Shown: piece by piece, positions 10,336 through 23,397 of the stretch
How the letters are laid out: every line of letters begins with the position of its first letter
How positions within the stretch are numbered: the first letter of the stretch is position 1
NCBI GenBank assembly: GCA_038496445.1
Contig: JALMLS010000353.1
Span: forward strand, 62,001 to 126,000
Length of the DNA: 64,000 nucleotides
Direction: 5' to 3'
DNA from: Trichosphaerium sp. ATCC 40318
Lineage: Eukaryota > Discosea > Flabellinia > Trichosidae
Made by a program: the position numbers and the translations under genes
The notes under the pieces: generated by a model
The model's database searches: none
What the model was told of the DNA's origin: nothing
What the model saw: the letters and a program-made list of their open reading frames with translations, nothing else

Positions 10336-11812
10336 CTTTGTATGATAAGGTCAATTGTGTTTGCTTTTCAATTTCAAAACAGCAGGGAAATTTCGCGTAT
10401 GGATTTTTTTTCTGTTTGAAGATCAAAATTTTTATTAAAGGTGTAGACATATTACTAGATGGATGGCTTTTTTTTTTTTACAGCCACCATAAACACAAAA
10501 ATTGTACACGTTTCAATGATTGCAATTAATTGTTGAAGTATCGGTTTTCGGATTTATTTTTGTGGCTTAGATCTCACCTACACTCATAAACTAACCCAAA
10601 AATAGACTCATCATTGAAGGCTGGTTGTTAAAACATTGTGTGCACCATTTGAAATAAATTCTTCTAAAAACTCAAAAAATGTGTCAACGTTATAAAAGCG
10701 TTTGTTGAATCAATTTCTTCTCATCCACTTAGCCTAATCCAAAGGTTTCATAGCAAAAGGTACCCTTTTTCACGACTGTTTATAATTCTAAGCCAATGTT
10801 CTCAAAAAACGGTAGCAAACTAAAGATGATAATTAGATCTCTTTAGTCACTTGGTTCTATTCGTCAAGCACTCTTAAACAACTTCTCAAACATCAACTGT
10901 CCGTAAGTATTCTAAATTTATTGATATCCGTATGTTCTTTGTGTTGTCTGGAAAGCTCTACGGTAAGTAGAACACAACGTTTTTAAACTGTAAACTACAA
11001 AAATTCAAACCTTGTCAACATTACCAATGGTCTCCCAAACAAGTTTCTTGCTGTCGTAGCCGCTTCCTTCGAGGTTCAAGAATTTTAGCACAATAAACGT
11101 CAGATGGACACAATAGTATTCCTGTAAGCAGTACGCTGTATCAATGACCAGCAGCGAGGTACGAAATATTGGGTATCTACAGTCATTAGCAGAACATAAT
11201 CACCAGTTTATTTTTATATTTTCTTGTATTGTATTTCTATTCTTGTTCTTGTAGCGTTACCATGTGATCTGTTCGCGCTTTTAGGATAGTCAATGTTAGG
11301 TTGACAGTTCAAGTTGAAGACTTGATTAAAAGTTGGGCTGGAGAGCAATGTTTGGGAGGCTGTGACATACTGACAGTGCTTGTTATCTGCGATGTATCAT
11401 AAGGTACATGTCCTAATAATAAGAGGAAAAAAGATGCTTGAAGTATGATTGTTGCTAAAAACCACATAGTAGTTTCTTCACGTGTCCTTCATACTTCCTT
11501 ATATTGACATGAGACTTGTGACTGACGCGTGGAAATACTCCTAGTACAAGAGGACAATACTTTTAAAGAGCTAGTATCTTGTTTGCCTGTAATAGTCTTT
11601 TACTTTTCCCGACCGCACGTGATACAATAATTGTCTTATTTTAGTAAAAACAGTCAAACTTAGTTAAACTTCATTTGTGGATACTCTTGATACTTCCACA
11701 CTTGGTATGAGACCTTATCTTTAGTAGAGCCTTATCATTTTTTAAGTCCAGATTTCCACGCGCCGTTTCAGTTCTTTTCTCAACTTCCGCAAGAAAACAC
11801 ACAATTTACACT
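10336..11812. other. Gene-poor intergenic region (1.5 kb)
   Basis: Divergent flanks of the secreted protein (-) and the GPR1-type transporter (+). CACGTG occurs near 11476 and 11615, upstream of the transporter start. No repeats or ORFs that can be supported. Confidence 0.4.
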
Positions 11813-12622
11813 ATGAGTACCGTAGACAAACCTAGGCCCACAAGTAATCACCATTCTATGGCCATAATATCACCTTCTAAAAATCATCTTTCGCACCAAA
11901 CAAAGCGCATAGGTGTAAAGAAAGCTAACGCTGGTACGTAGGTTGTATCTCAAGGAAAACTTTTCAAAAAAACTTTTAAAATGTACAATGTAGGCGTGCT
12001 TGGGCTTACTGGGTTCTTCATCGCGTTAAACACCATATCTCTCGTTGATATATTCCGCCCTGAAGCTAAACTTAACACTATATGGTTGCTGCTCACTGTA
12101 TTTGGAGGCGTTCTACAAACAATGGGCGGATTGTTTGACTTTCAGCATGGGAACACTCTCTCATCCATAATTTTCTTAGTTTTTGGCCTTCACTGGGTAG
12201 CTACTGGGATAACAATGGGAAGGATAAAGTTATTAGAACCTGTAGTAGTTGTAGATGATCCTGATGAGTTCGAACTTGGATTCTATTTCATCACGTTAAC
12301 TCTTCTTGTACTTGTTTTTATTGTTTTCGCAATAGCCAATCCTGAAAGCAACTGGTTACTAGTACTGACATTAAGTGTTGTTCTTATAAAGCTTGTCATT
12401 GATACAGTTAATGTTTGGACAAAGAGCACTGTCGTCAAAAGATTAAGTGGGGTATTTGGTGTGATAGCAGCACTTTTAGTTTTGTATACATTACTAGCTG
12501 CAGGTTTGTCAGAGGTAGGTGTCTCACTTCCAACATACAAGTTTCAAAAAGATGGCAGTTCTGTAAGGCGCTTAATACTTAATTGCAGAAGCACTAATGA
12601 CAAACACAAAGGAATAAACTGA
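11813..12622 (+). CDS. GPR1/FUN34/YaaH-family acetate/succinate transporter-like protein
   Basis: Exon 1 (11813-11933) encodes a polar cytosolic N-terminus. The intron has a GTACGT donor and GTAG acceptor (to 11993); exon 2 (11994-12622) encodes six hydrophobic helices. The start of the first helix (AGVLGLTGFFIALNTISL), a GGVLQTMGG motif and GNTLSSIIFLVFGLHWVATG match the family pattern of Gly-rich helices 1-3. Members move acetate or succinate with protons, or act as ammonium export-linked proteins, across the plasma membrane or mitochondria. The classic NPAPLGL start is replaced here by a divergent sequence. Length (about 250 aa) is normal. Substrate is not predictable. Confidence 0.8.
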
Positions 12623-12965
12623 CAAGAATACTTCTGTGTTAGGAACCGATTTGGCACCAGCCAACCCTGCAACTATAGTTTTTAAAGCGATCATCGTGCT
12701 TGTTGCTGTTGATTTTGTACGCGGAGACTATCGCTTGATGTTTAATAAATTGGTGCTGAAAGTTGAACTCTGGTTGTAAAAAGCCTCTAATTCTTTGTAG
12801 GGTTTAAACTGAGTTTGTTCGTCTACAAATGATACTTGAACTTGTAGGAAAATCTTTTGTGAAACAGAGGTGCACTGTTTACGACTTTTAATCGGAAAAA
12901 GCGAAAAGTGGTGATTCACAATTTAAGCCAAATTTTTTGAGACACAAAAAATTATCCGATAGTAG
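12623..12965. other. Intergenic, no supported gene
   Basis: A 343 bp spacer between two plus-strand genes. An open stretch at about 12645-12780 has an ANPATIVF-like reading reminiscent of the transporter N-terminus but lacks a start and is not supported. Confidence 0.35.
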
Positions 12966-13904
12966 ATGACGGTAACGACTCTCGTACTCTTCACCCTTGC
13001 TCTTGTCCTTCTAGTACGTACACCAACCGCCTACAAACTGCGAGCTCGAATTACAGAGCAGCGAGGCGCTAGTAGGATCCGATTTGGAGTAACTTATAAT
13101 TAGGCAGCGTCGAAACCTTGTTGTGTCTATGACGCTAGTACCGATAGTTGTATCGACGGTTCTTGTTCTCACCTAGGCGCTGGGCTTCCTAACGCTCTTC
13201 CTACAGTATGCAAACTGGTTAAAAAGACAGTTATCGGTACGTTATTAAAACAAAACCAAAAAAGCTTCATTAAAACCGTTTCGGTTTCTAACACGTGTCA
13301 AGATGGCCACTATGAGAAACGCTGTGCCTGCGTTGTTAAAGAAGATACCCCGTATCTTGTTACAACTAGTTGTGTAAAAGACAGGTTAGGCAATTGTCGG
13401 GATTCTCTTTGCAAAGCGCGAATGGGAAGACTTGGATTTGATGATGGTATTTGCTGGGACACCTCAGAAGGATGTCAATGTCTCATTTGCCATGATGAAA
13501 GAGAATGTTGTCAATTGGTCCGAAACGAGTGTAAAGATATATCATGCAGCAAACGTGGTGACGCTACTGATGTAAAAACTCGTTGCTTAAAGGTAGACAG
13601 ACCAACACCTTACGGTATGTCTGCAATGCTTTAGAAGTTGCTTCTTTTTTTTTACTTCAGAAAAAACTCTGACAACAAGTTGCTTCAAGGTACCCAAACT
13701 GATTGTTTGTGCGTTCCACGTAACACTGACTTGATTGGGGCATGCAAAACACCTCTTTCTACATCTCCACTTCAGTGCGAGGATGAAGGTTGCGCTGAAA
13801 AGCTCACTGGTAATGGATTCCGTAATATACTTGGATGTACTCATGCAAGAAGACCTCTTACAAGCCCAATAGATAGTAGATGCTTATGTTCTATTTGTGA
13901 TTAA
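12966..13904 (+). CDS. Secreted cysteine-rich protein with a duplicated Cys module
   Basis: Exons 12966-13013, 13104-13236, 13303-13614 and 13690-13904 splice in frame. Exon 1 is a 16-residue hydrophobic signal peptide (MTVTTLVLFTLALVLL). The mature part is very Cys-rich. Exons 3 and 4 hold two diverged copies of one module, each starting C-x-C-V (CACVV / CLCVP) and ending C-x-C-x-I-C (CQCLIC / CLCSIC), with four inner Cys in similar spacing. The exon 4 acceptor at 13689 was chosen because it alone keeps the frame and the module. The stop runs into AATAAATAAT, a likely polyadenylation signal. Probably disulphide-bonded and extracellular; family unknown. Confidence 0.65.
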
Positions 13905-13986
13905 ATAAATAATATCACTCACTACCTCATATTGGACTTAAAATCGATAAAATTGAACTATAACTTACAGTTGTATTAAAAGAGAA

Positions 13987-14057
13987 AGCCTCAGGTAGGG
14001 TCGAACCTACAACCTTTAGTTCCGGAAACCACTGCTCTACCATTGAGCTACAAAGGC
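13987..14057 (-). tRNA. tRNA-Arg (anticodon CCG), slightly irregular
   Basis: On the minus strand a full cloverleaf can be drawn: acceptor GCCTTTG paired with CTGAGGC (one U-U mismatch), D arm GCTC/GAGC, anticodon loop TTCCGGA with anticodon CCG, five-base variable loop, and T arm GTAGG/CCTAC. The T loop reads TTCGAC, six bases instead of seven, and pair 27-43 is G-A. There is no intron and no encoded CCA. A T-run (Pol III stop) is not obvious close to the 3' end. It may be functional or a decaying copy. Confidence 0.7.
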
Positions 14058-14633
14058 TTGCTGTTGACTGTAAGACCTGCTGTGTCAGATCGCGCTCGGA
14101 GTATACAAACATTATATAGGACGTGCAACTTGGGATACTAACGCTCAAGCTTCTCTCGGTTTTCGATTTTTATATTGACTTTTTGAAAATATTGAAAATA
14201 AATCTTAAGTTAGAAGTTGTGAGGTTTGTAGTACTGTTCACAGGTGAGTGGTTTATTGTGTTTGTTGACAAAGTAGTGCGTGTGTGATACTCTAAGTATT
14301 GTTTGAAGCGAGCTAGTACGTAATTAGGTTAGTTTAACACCTTTTAAGGATTGGTTTCACTGTACATACCACGTCATCTTGACAATATACTGTAATTGCG
14401 AGAACAAATAATGTAAGAAAGTGTAGTAACATTGGTGATTGCGTAGATGACTTTAAGGTTCTGCGAGCTTAACCAGCTGTTTAGGCACAATTAGAAAAAC
14501 AAAAGTCACTTTTCACATTAAAAACTTGCTTGGTCCCACAAGAAGTACAACAATATGTTGCAAGAGCAAAAAAAGGCTTCTTTTCAACATTAAAGTGCTG
14601 GGTCACGTGTTTTCAAACAGTTATTACTTTATA

Positions 14634-16312
14634 ATGACTTCCAAACGCCCTTACGCAGAATCAAATACTGTAGCCTCATTACAACAAGGACTAGCTATAG
14701 ACGACATACTTTACCATGTGACATTTTTTCTAGAGTTCAAAGACAGATTCAGGTGATTAAACATTAAAACCCGCCAACATAAACCACTCAAACTTTTTTG
14801 TAGGTTTCAAACAGTTTGTAACCAATGGTACAAAATAGCTTTTAAAACATGTCTAGAAGTACCAGAAGATGTCAGAGTGCCTGGTGAGTGGGTAATTAAG
14901 CGGTATCTATCACGATCAGGTCAGAAACAATACACTTTGAGCGAAGCTTCTTTGATGCCTCTCCTAACGGATTTCTTGGTACTACTCGCGCACTAGAGGA
15001 ACGTTAAGATTTTTGTAGTCTGATCCTAAGTGCCATCTATCTGAAATCAAGTTATATTGCTACGACGACGATGATATAGGTAAGTACAGTTGGGTTTTTC
15101 GGTCGCCTGACTTTTGTTAAATTTCTCAACGGTTTTCTTATTTTTTTTGTAGCTGATGAAGTTTATGATAAATTCTTCAACGCTTTGGCCTCTTGCAAAT
15201 CATGCCAAACTCTATTCACGAATATGGAAAATTCTGTTTCTAGATGTGCCGATTTAAACCATTTAACGAGTTTCTTTTGTCAACAGATACGCGTAAAGGC
15301 ACGTGATTTATTTTTGGCGCGAAAACAAATTCCCAGAAAACTTTTATCTTTTCTCATAAGAACTTGCAGTTTTTAACGAAATTAATACACAGGGTGATGA
15401 CCTAGTTAAATTATGTTCCAAAGGAAAATTAAGGAAGCTGTTTCTTAACAATAACAGACTTCCAATATCATCAATAAGCGCAATAAGTCAATGTAAAGAA
15501 CTGAGACATCTTCGACTTGGTTATCAAGGATTTCAAGATGAAGGTGTTAAGAAAATAGCTGATCTTATTGGTGAGCTACCTTCGATCAAAAAGGTAGAGA
15601 TTCAAGAACAATGTACTTTTGAGACAGCGGCAAGACTTCAAACAATTGCAACAAAAAGAAACATTGAAATAATAAGCAGTGGTGGCTTCAAAATGTACGA
15701 CAAGAACCCTTTTAAAGATATTTGCATTGTTAACAAGGATCAGTTTTTAGTACTGTATACTTACTTCGCCTTTAGTGATGGTGAGACAAGGTTTATTACT
15801 GCCACAATGACTGGACTCAAAGAATGTGAACCTACAGAAAATCCTTTCTATATTTCTCTTGATGATGTAACATTGGAACAAAAGCATGTAGATACGCCTT
15901 TAGAGCTCAAGTACAACACAACTTTTATCGTTTACATACATGTATAATACAATAACTAATGTTTTATTCAAGATATGGAGACTTGGTTGATACTGCAGAC
16001 TACAGGTTTGGTTGTATTCAATTTACTATACCATGCTTACAAAGTAAATTAGAGGTGTTGGTCTTTATGTTGTAGGGCGTAAGGTTACTGGAGAGTTAAT
16101 TCTTGAAAAGACAATTGGAGAATATGGCTACATGGTACGTTGAACTCATTGTTTCTTCGTGTTTGCAGGTTAGAAGCCGGTCGTTTTACTTTCTATTTTA
16201 GATTCCTCCTTCTTTCCATCATTTACCACGAAATTCGTGGAACGATCATGTTACTGATATTGGATGGGATGATGTTGACGAATACGGAGTGTACTATAAC
16301 GATGATGTATAA
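14634..16312 (+). CDS. F-box-like / leucine-rich-repeat protein
   Basis: Probable substrate receptor of an SCF ubiquitin ligase. After ATG 14634, an F-box-like segment spans the first intron (DDILYHVTFFLEFKDRFR then FQTVCNQWYKIA). An LRR-type region follows (KLRKLFLNNN, ELRHLRLGYQGF, SIKKVEIQ; about 15410-15640), then a non-LRR C-terminal domain ending YYNDDV with TAA at 16310-16312. About eight introns. In the 3' part, in-frame joining needs the donor AA|GTACAA at 15911, then acceptors near 15972 and 16048. An AATAAA lies about 160 bp past the stop. The C-terminal domain is not recognised. Confidence 0.7.
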
Positions 16313-16529
16313 AGAGCTGCCAACAAAATCCAAAAAAAATACTAATTTGTTGTTGTTTTTTTTTTGTGTTGGTCCTTAGGAACGGACAAATTATCATTAT
16401 AATAGATTGTTGGGTTTCAAAAAAATAAGCCTAGGTTCACCAAAAACAAAAAGTGGTGCACTGGCGCAATAAAGATAAACGATTTAAATTAATTTGTAAA
16501 GTTTGTTGCAACTTGAAGTTTGTTTAATT

Positions 16530-19500
16530 ATGGAGGTTATTTACGTTCTTCTTAGATTTTTCTTTGGCGAGTACTTGCGTATTATGTACACAGAACGCGA
16601 CAAAATAAATTGGCGTTCGACATTGATTTTTTGTGCTGCACAAACAAAAGAAAATCCGGTGGATTCCACCCTTTTAGACTTTTGCTGACTTTGTGTTTTC
16701 TGTTGCCGAAGTGTTACACTTACACCTCTTGTAGTGTTGACTTAGTACATGAACCTGTAGAACAACACAACCATGGTAGGCCGTTTACAGCGTATTTGTA
16801 CAATTTACGCTTATTTTTACATTACTAGACGCTTAAATATCGCCTCAGCGGTTCTTTGGCCACATTGTCAGGTGTGGGCAGCTTTTTGATTATTTTATCA
16901 TACATACTCGTGAAAAACCTACGCAAACATCCGTACTCTATGATTTTATGGCTTTCGGTGTCGGACATGTGTCTAGCGTTAAAATTTGGTATAACGTCTG
17001 TTATTCCCGACTCTGAGAAGTACTTCTTTGTAAGCATAGTTACGTGTACTTACTGGTGGTAGTTTACAGTACAAAGAAGGCTGGTGTATTACTCAAGCCG
17101 CCTGGGTTCAATTCTTCGCTCTGGGTATGCCTGCGCAACATATTTAACCGTGAGAGAGGTGTCTGAGACATTAAATCTAAGTTGAAGACTCAGTAACTAC
17201 AAAACAACTTTTTGTTTTGCTTCTGTCAAATCATCGCTCACTTTGTTTTCCTCCAGCTTCTGTTTCGTGGACTGGCATGATATCTCTAAATTTGATACTA
17301 AAACTGAAGAATCCTTTCACAGATACATCAGCCTACGAAAAATGGTATCACGTTGTAGTATGGACTCTAAGTGTTACTACAACAATTGTACGAACATTCT
17401 CTCAATCTTTTTTTTTTTGAGTGTAATCACGTTTTTTTGTTGACATTTGTTTTTAGCTCTTTTGTACCCTTGGTGATCCTAAACCGAGCGGTGACGGAAC
17501 GTACGCATCGTTTTAACCTTTATATGTCATGTGATTAATTAAATGGACAAAAGTTGCTGGTTTGGTGCTAAGGATCCTTACTGGCGTTTCTTATTTTATA
17601 TACCTCTTGTTGTATATTGGATACTTGGTTTTGTTGCTCTAGGAGCAACATGGAAGCGCTTGAATAGGCTACAACTTTACGGCGTACGTATAATCATTAT
17701 GACGTACTTACATGCATCTAAAACGCTTTTAGTCAGTCCGTATGCTTGTAATCAGACAGTCTCTCTATGTACTTGGTATGTAACGGTTTTGTTGTTCTTA
17801 CATTTTGAGGAGTAAAGTGAAGTTAACTCATTTTTTTTTGTAGTGTTTTTCGTCTGCTGGAGTGCACCTCTAGCGCATCAATTGGCTCAATGGATAAGCC
17901 CTGATAAATTTAAAGCTGGTATTAGTTGTTGTATGTTAGTTCTTGGCTCACTGTTAAAACGTAGGTACATATAATGGCGTTCTAGTTTATCTTGATATTA
18001 TTGGACAAACATCTCAAGTACGCCAGTTTCTTTGATGTTGATGTTGAATATTGACTGTTGATTGATTAGGGATTCTGGAACGCTCTTGTTTGGATTACAT
18101 CTCCTGCTTTCTTTGTGGCAGTATATTATGGTATTATAAAGAAGTACCTAAAATGTTTTGACTGTTGGAAGGGTGGCAATTCAGAAAATGAGGTAAGCTT
18201 TTATTATTAGCTGTTGTCACAGAAATGAAAAAAGTAAAGTACAGTTTTTGTTGGTGCTTACTCTGGGTATTAGAAAGAATTTTTGTTAAAGATTGAACAA
18301 CAAGATTTTGTACATATAGACGCGATCTTAAGAAAGAATATCATTACAGGCAAGCTTGGTTTATCTGCAAATCATCTTGGAACAAAATTAACTGGCTATT
18401 TTCACTGTGCGCGAATGATCTAGCTTACTTTGTTGTAGGACTCCTAACTGGTATTGCTGACTCGGTAAGTTACTAAAGTTTTTGTTGATTGTTGTGTATT
18501 TGTACTTAACGTGATATAAGGTAGCAAGGATGCGAGATGAGCCTCAAAATATAACTTCTAACTCGCCTTTGTTTAAAGAAATTAGTCAAGATAAAAAGCG
18601 TGTGTATGTGGACCAAATACTTGTAACGTGATTTTGTTTTTGTTAAAATAATATTAGGTACAACCCTGGCGATATGGATCACCTTTCTAGTACAGGACTC
18701 GCCATAGAAACAGTTGTGCGTATCAAACTCAACAACCAAAAGAAATAAATAAATTCTATTTAGAATCGTCACTCAAGGCCTGGTCCAACTGCCTCATTCG
18801 AATTCTCTTTCACCGACTACGCTCCTAGTGTACGTTTAGCTATTAATTATTATTTCGTGTCATATCAATGTGTCAGCAACACGTTTAAACACAACATATT
18901 TGTATTCATCTAACGTGACTATTTAGGTGTTTCATCAGCTTCGCTTGCAAGCTGGAATGGATTCTAAAACGTATATGGTAATTATAAAGCTATTTTGATA
19001 ATATTTGGGTTCTAACTTAGTTTATAAAAGAGTTCTCTTGACCCAGCAGTGTTCCTTAAAAACTTTGCAAGTCAAAAATTTTCTGCTGGAAAGAGTGGGA
19101 GTTTCTTCTGTTTCTCTCCTGACAAGAAATTGGCTGTAAAGACAGTATCTCATAGTGAGACAAAGTTGTTGGTTAAAATACTTCCACACTACTACAGGGT
19201 ACGCAGGAAACGACAAAAAAAAAATAGATTTCACAACGAAAAGACCCCAGTTCAATTTTTTTTGAATTTCAAACGCAAAGATTTTCTGGTATTGATTTTA
19301 ACCCTTTGTATAGCATTTGCAGACGTTCCCTTCTTCCTTACTGAACCGATTCTATGGTTGTTATAAGTTAAAGTTATCACGACTTGACCCAATATACGTC
19401 ATAGTAATTAATAATATTTTTATGTCAGCACCAAAATTATCAAGCACTTTTGACCTCAAAGTACGTTCTACGATTCATCTATTTCATACATAATGGCTTA

Positions 19501-20439
19501 AATTATCTAAACTTATCATTTAAAAAAGGGTTCATGGGTAGCTAGAAAAGCAGATCCAGGTGAGAGCCTTGGAAAGGATAACGACTTTGTTGAACAGAAC
19601 CTTAAAATTAAAATTGCAGAAGAAGAACGAACACAACTAATGCAAATGCTAAATGTTGATGCTAACGTACGTTAATATAATACTGTTGTCGCAATTTTAC
19701 GGGTTCAAAAAACAAACCAAATGAACTCAACCGGCAAACTACTTAAGCTCTGTTAATCAATTTTTTCTCCTTAGTTTTTAAGACATGTGAACATCATGGA
19801 CTACTCAGTGTTGCTTGGTATATGCAAGCATGATAGAAAGTCTACAAATAGTACATCGTATCAATTAAGACCTTTAAATGTCTCTGGTGGTGTATCTATT
19901 GCAAGGTACGTGGTTGCAAGTGTAACACCGTTTTCCTTTTCGCGCAGGAAAAAATATTAATTTTTTTTTGGAAATAGGACGCTTAGCCAAGAGCAAGTAC
20001 AAAGCGGTCTTGAATCAAGTGACGGACGTGAAGTTTATTATATTGGTATTATAGATGTTTTACAGTCATACAATTTTTCAAAAAAGGCTGAACGCCTTGC
20101 AAAGGTTTACTTGAAGTGTGTAGATAAGGTAATTAGTTTTGGTGTATATTTTTTGACTTTGAATCTCCGCTGGGTGGCTGGTAATTTAGTATTAATTTAA
20201 TGTATAGAATGGTGTATCAGTGCAACATCCAAGACAATATGCGGAGAGATTTTTATCATTCTTTGAGGAGCACATTATCAGCCCCAATGATAATTGTACG
20301 TTTTTTCTTTAAACAAGTTGTTTTATGCATCACCAACATTAATTTAATATCCTTCTTTTTAGTATATCAAGATTCTGGAACTACAATACCTTTATTCTCT
20401 AATGACACTGAGGATAGAGAATTACTCATTAAGCCTTGA
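16530..20439 (+). CDS. GPCR-PIPK: seven-helix receptor fused to phosphatidylinositol-phosphate kinase
   Basis: The bigram couples a 7TM receptor to a PIP kinase in one chain, known from oomycetes, Dictyostelium RpkA and other protists; it would phosphorylate PI phosphates at the membrane in response to a ligand. Seen: hydrophobic helices from about 16820 to 18480 (first: YRLSGSLATLSGVGSFLIIL), a Cys at the start of helix 3 (GWCITQAAW), then a cytosolic linker. Kinase motifs follow in order: Gly loop GKSGSFF and ATP lysine LAVKTV near 19100-19140, DLKGSW split by an intron (19450-19530), MDYSVLLGI near 19800, YYIGIIDVL near 20040, and an activation-loop region before LAKVYL. TGA at 20437-20439. 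About 20 introns. The start is uncertain: ATG 16530 is the nearest, but the join to helix 1 is unresolved. Kinase residues look intact. Confidence 0.85.
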
Positions 20440-20811
20440 AAGAAAAAACCGAAAAAAGTAAGAAGAAAAAAAAGATTACTTTACAACTTGTACAGAAATA
20501 AAAAAATCGAACTTGTACATTGTCCACATTCTGCTTCTTGATGTATTTATGTTGGAGACTCATAAAAGAATCAAACGCGTTTATGTAGGTCAGTTTGAGG
20601 CGGTTGAGAAAGTACCCTTGTAAGCTGTTTTGGCTCCAGATTTGATGGTCAAATCCGTTATTTTAAGTTGCCACAGCCTATTACCGCTTAACGCGGTGTA
20701 ATTACCTCTTAAACAACCACTGGAACTTTGGTTTATACAGTGGCATCATTCGTGCTTCTTTGTTGTGCATTCTAGGTTTTGTCAACGCGCGGCAAGTTTA
20801 CATTGCGTATA
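20440..20811. other. Intergenic, no supported gene
   Basis: Spacer of 372 bp between the GPCR-PIPK stop and the SNM1A start; presumably holds the SNM1A promoter. No clear motif. Confidence 0.4.
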
Positions 20812-23397
20812 ATGTCATCTAACGTATGTGATGCGCGATTGGTATCCTTTAATCAACGCTCGGTCCAATCACTGACTTTTTTGAATAGAATGACTCCCAA
20901 AGGAGCCCATTCCGCGTTAAGGAAGAGAATAAGGCGAATCTAGGCGAATTTGGCATTCCAAAGCCAGCCAAACGTAAAGCAAATTACACATTGACCAGCC
21001 CGACATCAAAGAGGCTTAAAACAAAGAATAACGCCGATTTCATCAAACAGCGACCACATTTGCAAAGATTCGGATCGAACGAGTGGAGTAAGATTTTATC
21101 GAAACCGAAAAGCTGTATTAACCCTCACACAGATGTTGATGACATTGACATGGATGAAGTGGAGCTACCAGATGATGACTTAGCTGACTTTGCAGTTTTC
21201 TACACGCCAAAGAAAGAAACGAAAGCAACCCTGTTAACAAAAGTCAAGATACCAAAAAAAGAATCATCGACATCTTCCAAATCAAAAGACTTAGACCCTA
21301 TTATGAATGATGATAGTGATGAAGAAGACTGTGTTATTATATCACAATCAAGCCCGCCCATAAAGAAAGAGCCTAAGCGAGTTATCAAGCGTACTAGGAG
21401 TGCACCTGGAACGCCAGTTGGAAAGTTAAGAGACACAAAATTAACAAGTTTTTTCCGTTCTCCAACACCAAAGAAAAGAACATTGAGTAGACGTAACTCC
21501 ATGCCTGCTACTGGAGGTACACTGACCGGATGGTTGGGCATCAAAAACTCTATCAAAGCACCTCCTGTGTCACCCAAAGCTACATCTAAAAAAAGCCCTG
21601 CCAAGACTCCTAAAAAGCGTGGCTTTTGGGGTAGTGTTAAACCTGTCAAGTCTCCTACTGGAGCAATACAGAAGCGCGGAAATGGTAAGAAAAGACCAGT
21701 ACCTTATTACAAGAAAGTACCTAACACTGTCTTCATTGGTGCGCTTGTACTGGTTTTTTGTGTTTAAACTAATTTTGTTTTAAAAGTTGATGGGTTCAGT
21801 GGAGCTTATGAGACACTCCCTGAAGGTGGTGTATATTTCTTGACTCACTTTCATAGTGATCACTATGGCGGACTATCCAAAAAGTTTAACCGTGGCACTA
21901 TATGTACGATACTAGTGGTTTTAAAGCAAGTTGGTTTTTCTCATTTTGTTTGGGTATAGATTGTACCAGTATCACTAAAAAATTGGTTGTTATGAGGTTG
22001 GGCGTTAATCCAGATTGCATTACAGGTACTTTGTTAGTCTTTGTTGTTATTTAATGAACTCTCTTAGTTATTCCAATGAACACAGAGGTTATGGTTAAAG
22101 GAGTTGTTGTTAACATTTATTGATGCTCATCATTGTCCAGGTATTCTTTTGTTATAAAACATTTGATATCTGGCTTACGCTTATGCTAGGTGCTGCTATG
22201 ATTTTGTTTAAGTTTCCCAATGGCCATACACATTTACATTCTGGGGATTGTCGATTCAATATGTACTGTTTTATAGACTTGTTGGCTTGTTTCTTTCGTT
22301 TTTTGTTTTGTGAAATTGTTTTTCATGTTCCTTGCTTTTTCAGGCTGACAGTGACTAACTGGTTTCGTTTTAGAAACCTCGAAGATCATAAAATGCTTTC
22401 AAAGATAAATATAACTAACTTGTACTTGGATACAACTTATTGCAAGCCAGAACACTCGTTTCCAAAGCAAACTGAGGTATTTACAGTTTTTCCTTCTTTG
22501 TTATTTGACTTATAGCTTTGTTCAGATTATAAATGCTGTAATGAACATAATCGCAGATCAAAAGCGTATTGGTGGTACAGGATTTTTGTTTGGCACTTAC
22601 ACAATTGGTACCTACAGTGATTTTGAGAAAGTCTTGGTTTTTTTTTAACAGTTTTTTTTCTCAGGTAAAGAAAAACTTTTCCTTGAGGCAGCTCGTATCT
22701 ATGGTATGCGTATATACGCAAAACCTGACAAGTAAGAAATAGTGGAGTTATTGTATTGTTAATATTGTATATAGGCGTAAAATACTGGATCAGTTGGAGC
22801 TACCTAAAAGTATTACAGATTTGTTTACTACTCAAAAACATCTTGCACAAATTCACGTTGTTTCTATGAAGCAAGTGACACTACCAAGTACTTGAGTTTG
22901 TTGTGGTTTATGTTGATATTAACTATTATTTTGATTAGACTTGGAGATGTATATTAGAGACAATAAGTACTTTAGAAGACTCGTTGCGTTTTGTCCTACT
23001 GGATGGAATTTTTCGAAAGGAAAAAGACAAAAAAGAGATAGTACACCCTTTTATACTATTCATCGAGGTCGGTTTGGTAATACTCTAAAGTATAGCGTTC
23101 CTTATAGGTACAAAGATTGATACTATTTGAAGAAGAGCGGATTCTTGAAGCTTTGAGATTTGTTGTGTTTTTTCTTTTTTTTTTTACGGTTTTGTAACAC
23201 GTGTTTTTTCTATAGTGAGCATTCTAGCTTTAGTGAACTTAGAGAGTTTGTTAAAGTTGCGAAACCTAAGTGGATTATTCCTACTGTAAATAATAAAGGG
23301 TGGGATGCAACTCAGGTACAAATACTTTGAAAATGTTTTGAGTGATTGTCTTTGTTCTTATGTTATTATTTAGCGTATGGTTAACATGCTAAGATGA
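20812..23397 (+). CDS. DCLRE1A: SNM1A/Pso2 (DCLRE1A)-like DNA cross-link repair nuclease
   Basis: Metallo-beta-lactamase/beta-CASP 5' exonuclease acting in interstrand cross-link repair in the nucleus. A tiny first exon (MSSN) leads to a basic, Ser/Pro-rich N-terminal region of about 280 residues with several TPKK/SPxK-type stretches. The catalytic domain starts near 21790: FLTHFHSDHYGGL holds the HxHxDH metal motif, DAHHCPGAAMILF is the SNM1-type motif III region, and LHSGDCRF follows. The beta-CASP region includes YLDTTYC and FLFGTYTIGKEKLF (about 22440-22690). The last exons carry VPYSEHSSFSEL and KPKWIIPTVNNKGW. Stop TGA at 23395-23397. About 12 short introns. All metal-binding motifs appear intact. 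Confidence 0.9.

Noticed and set aside
12645..12780. Possible second transporter start (ANPATIVF reading)
   Set aside because: No ATG in context, no following helices in frame.
21200..21649. 149-codon minus-strand ORF
   Set aside because: Antisense to the long N-terminal exon of SNM1A, which has clear continuity to the nuclease domain.
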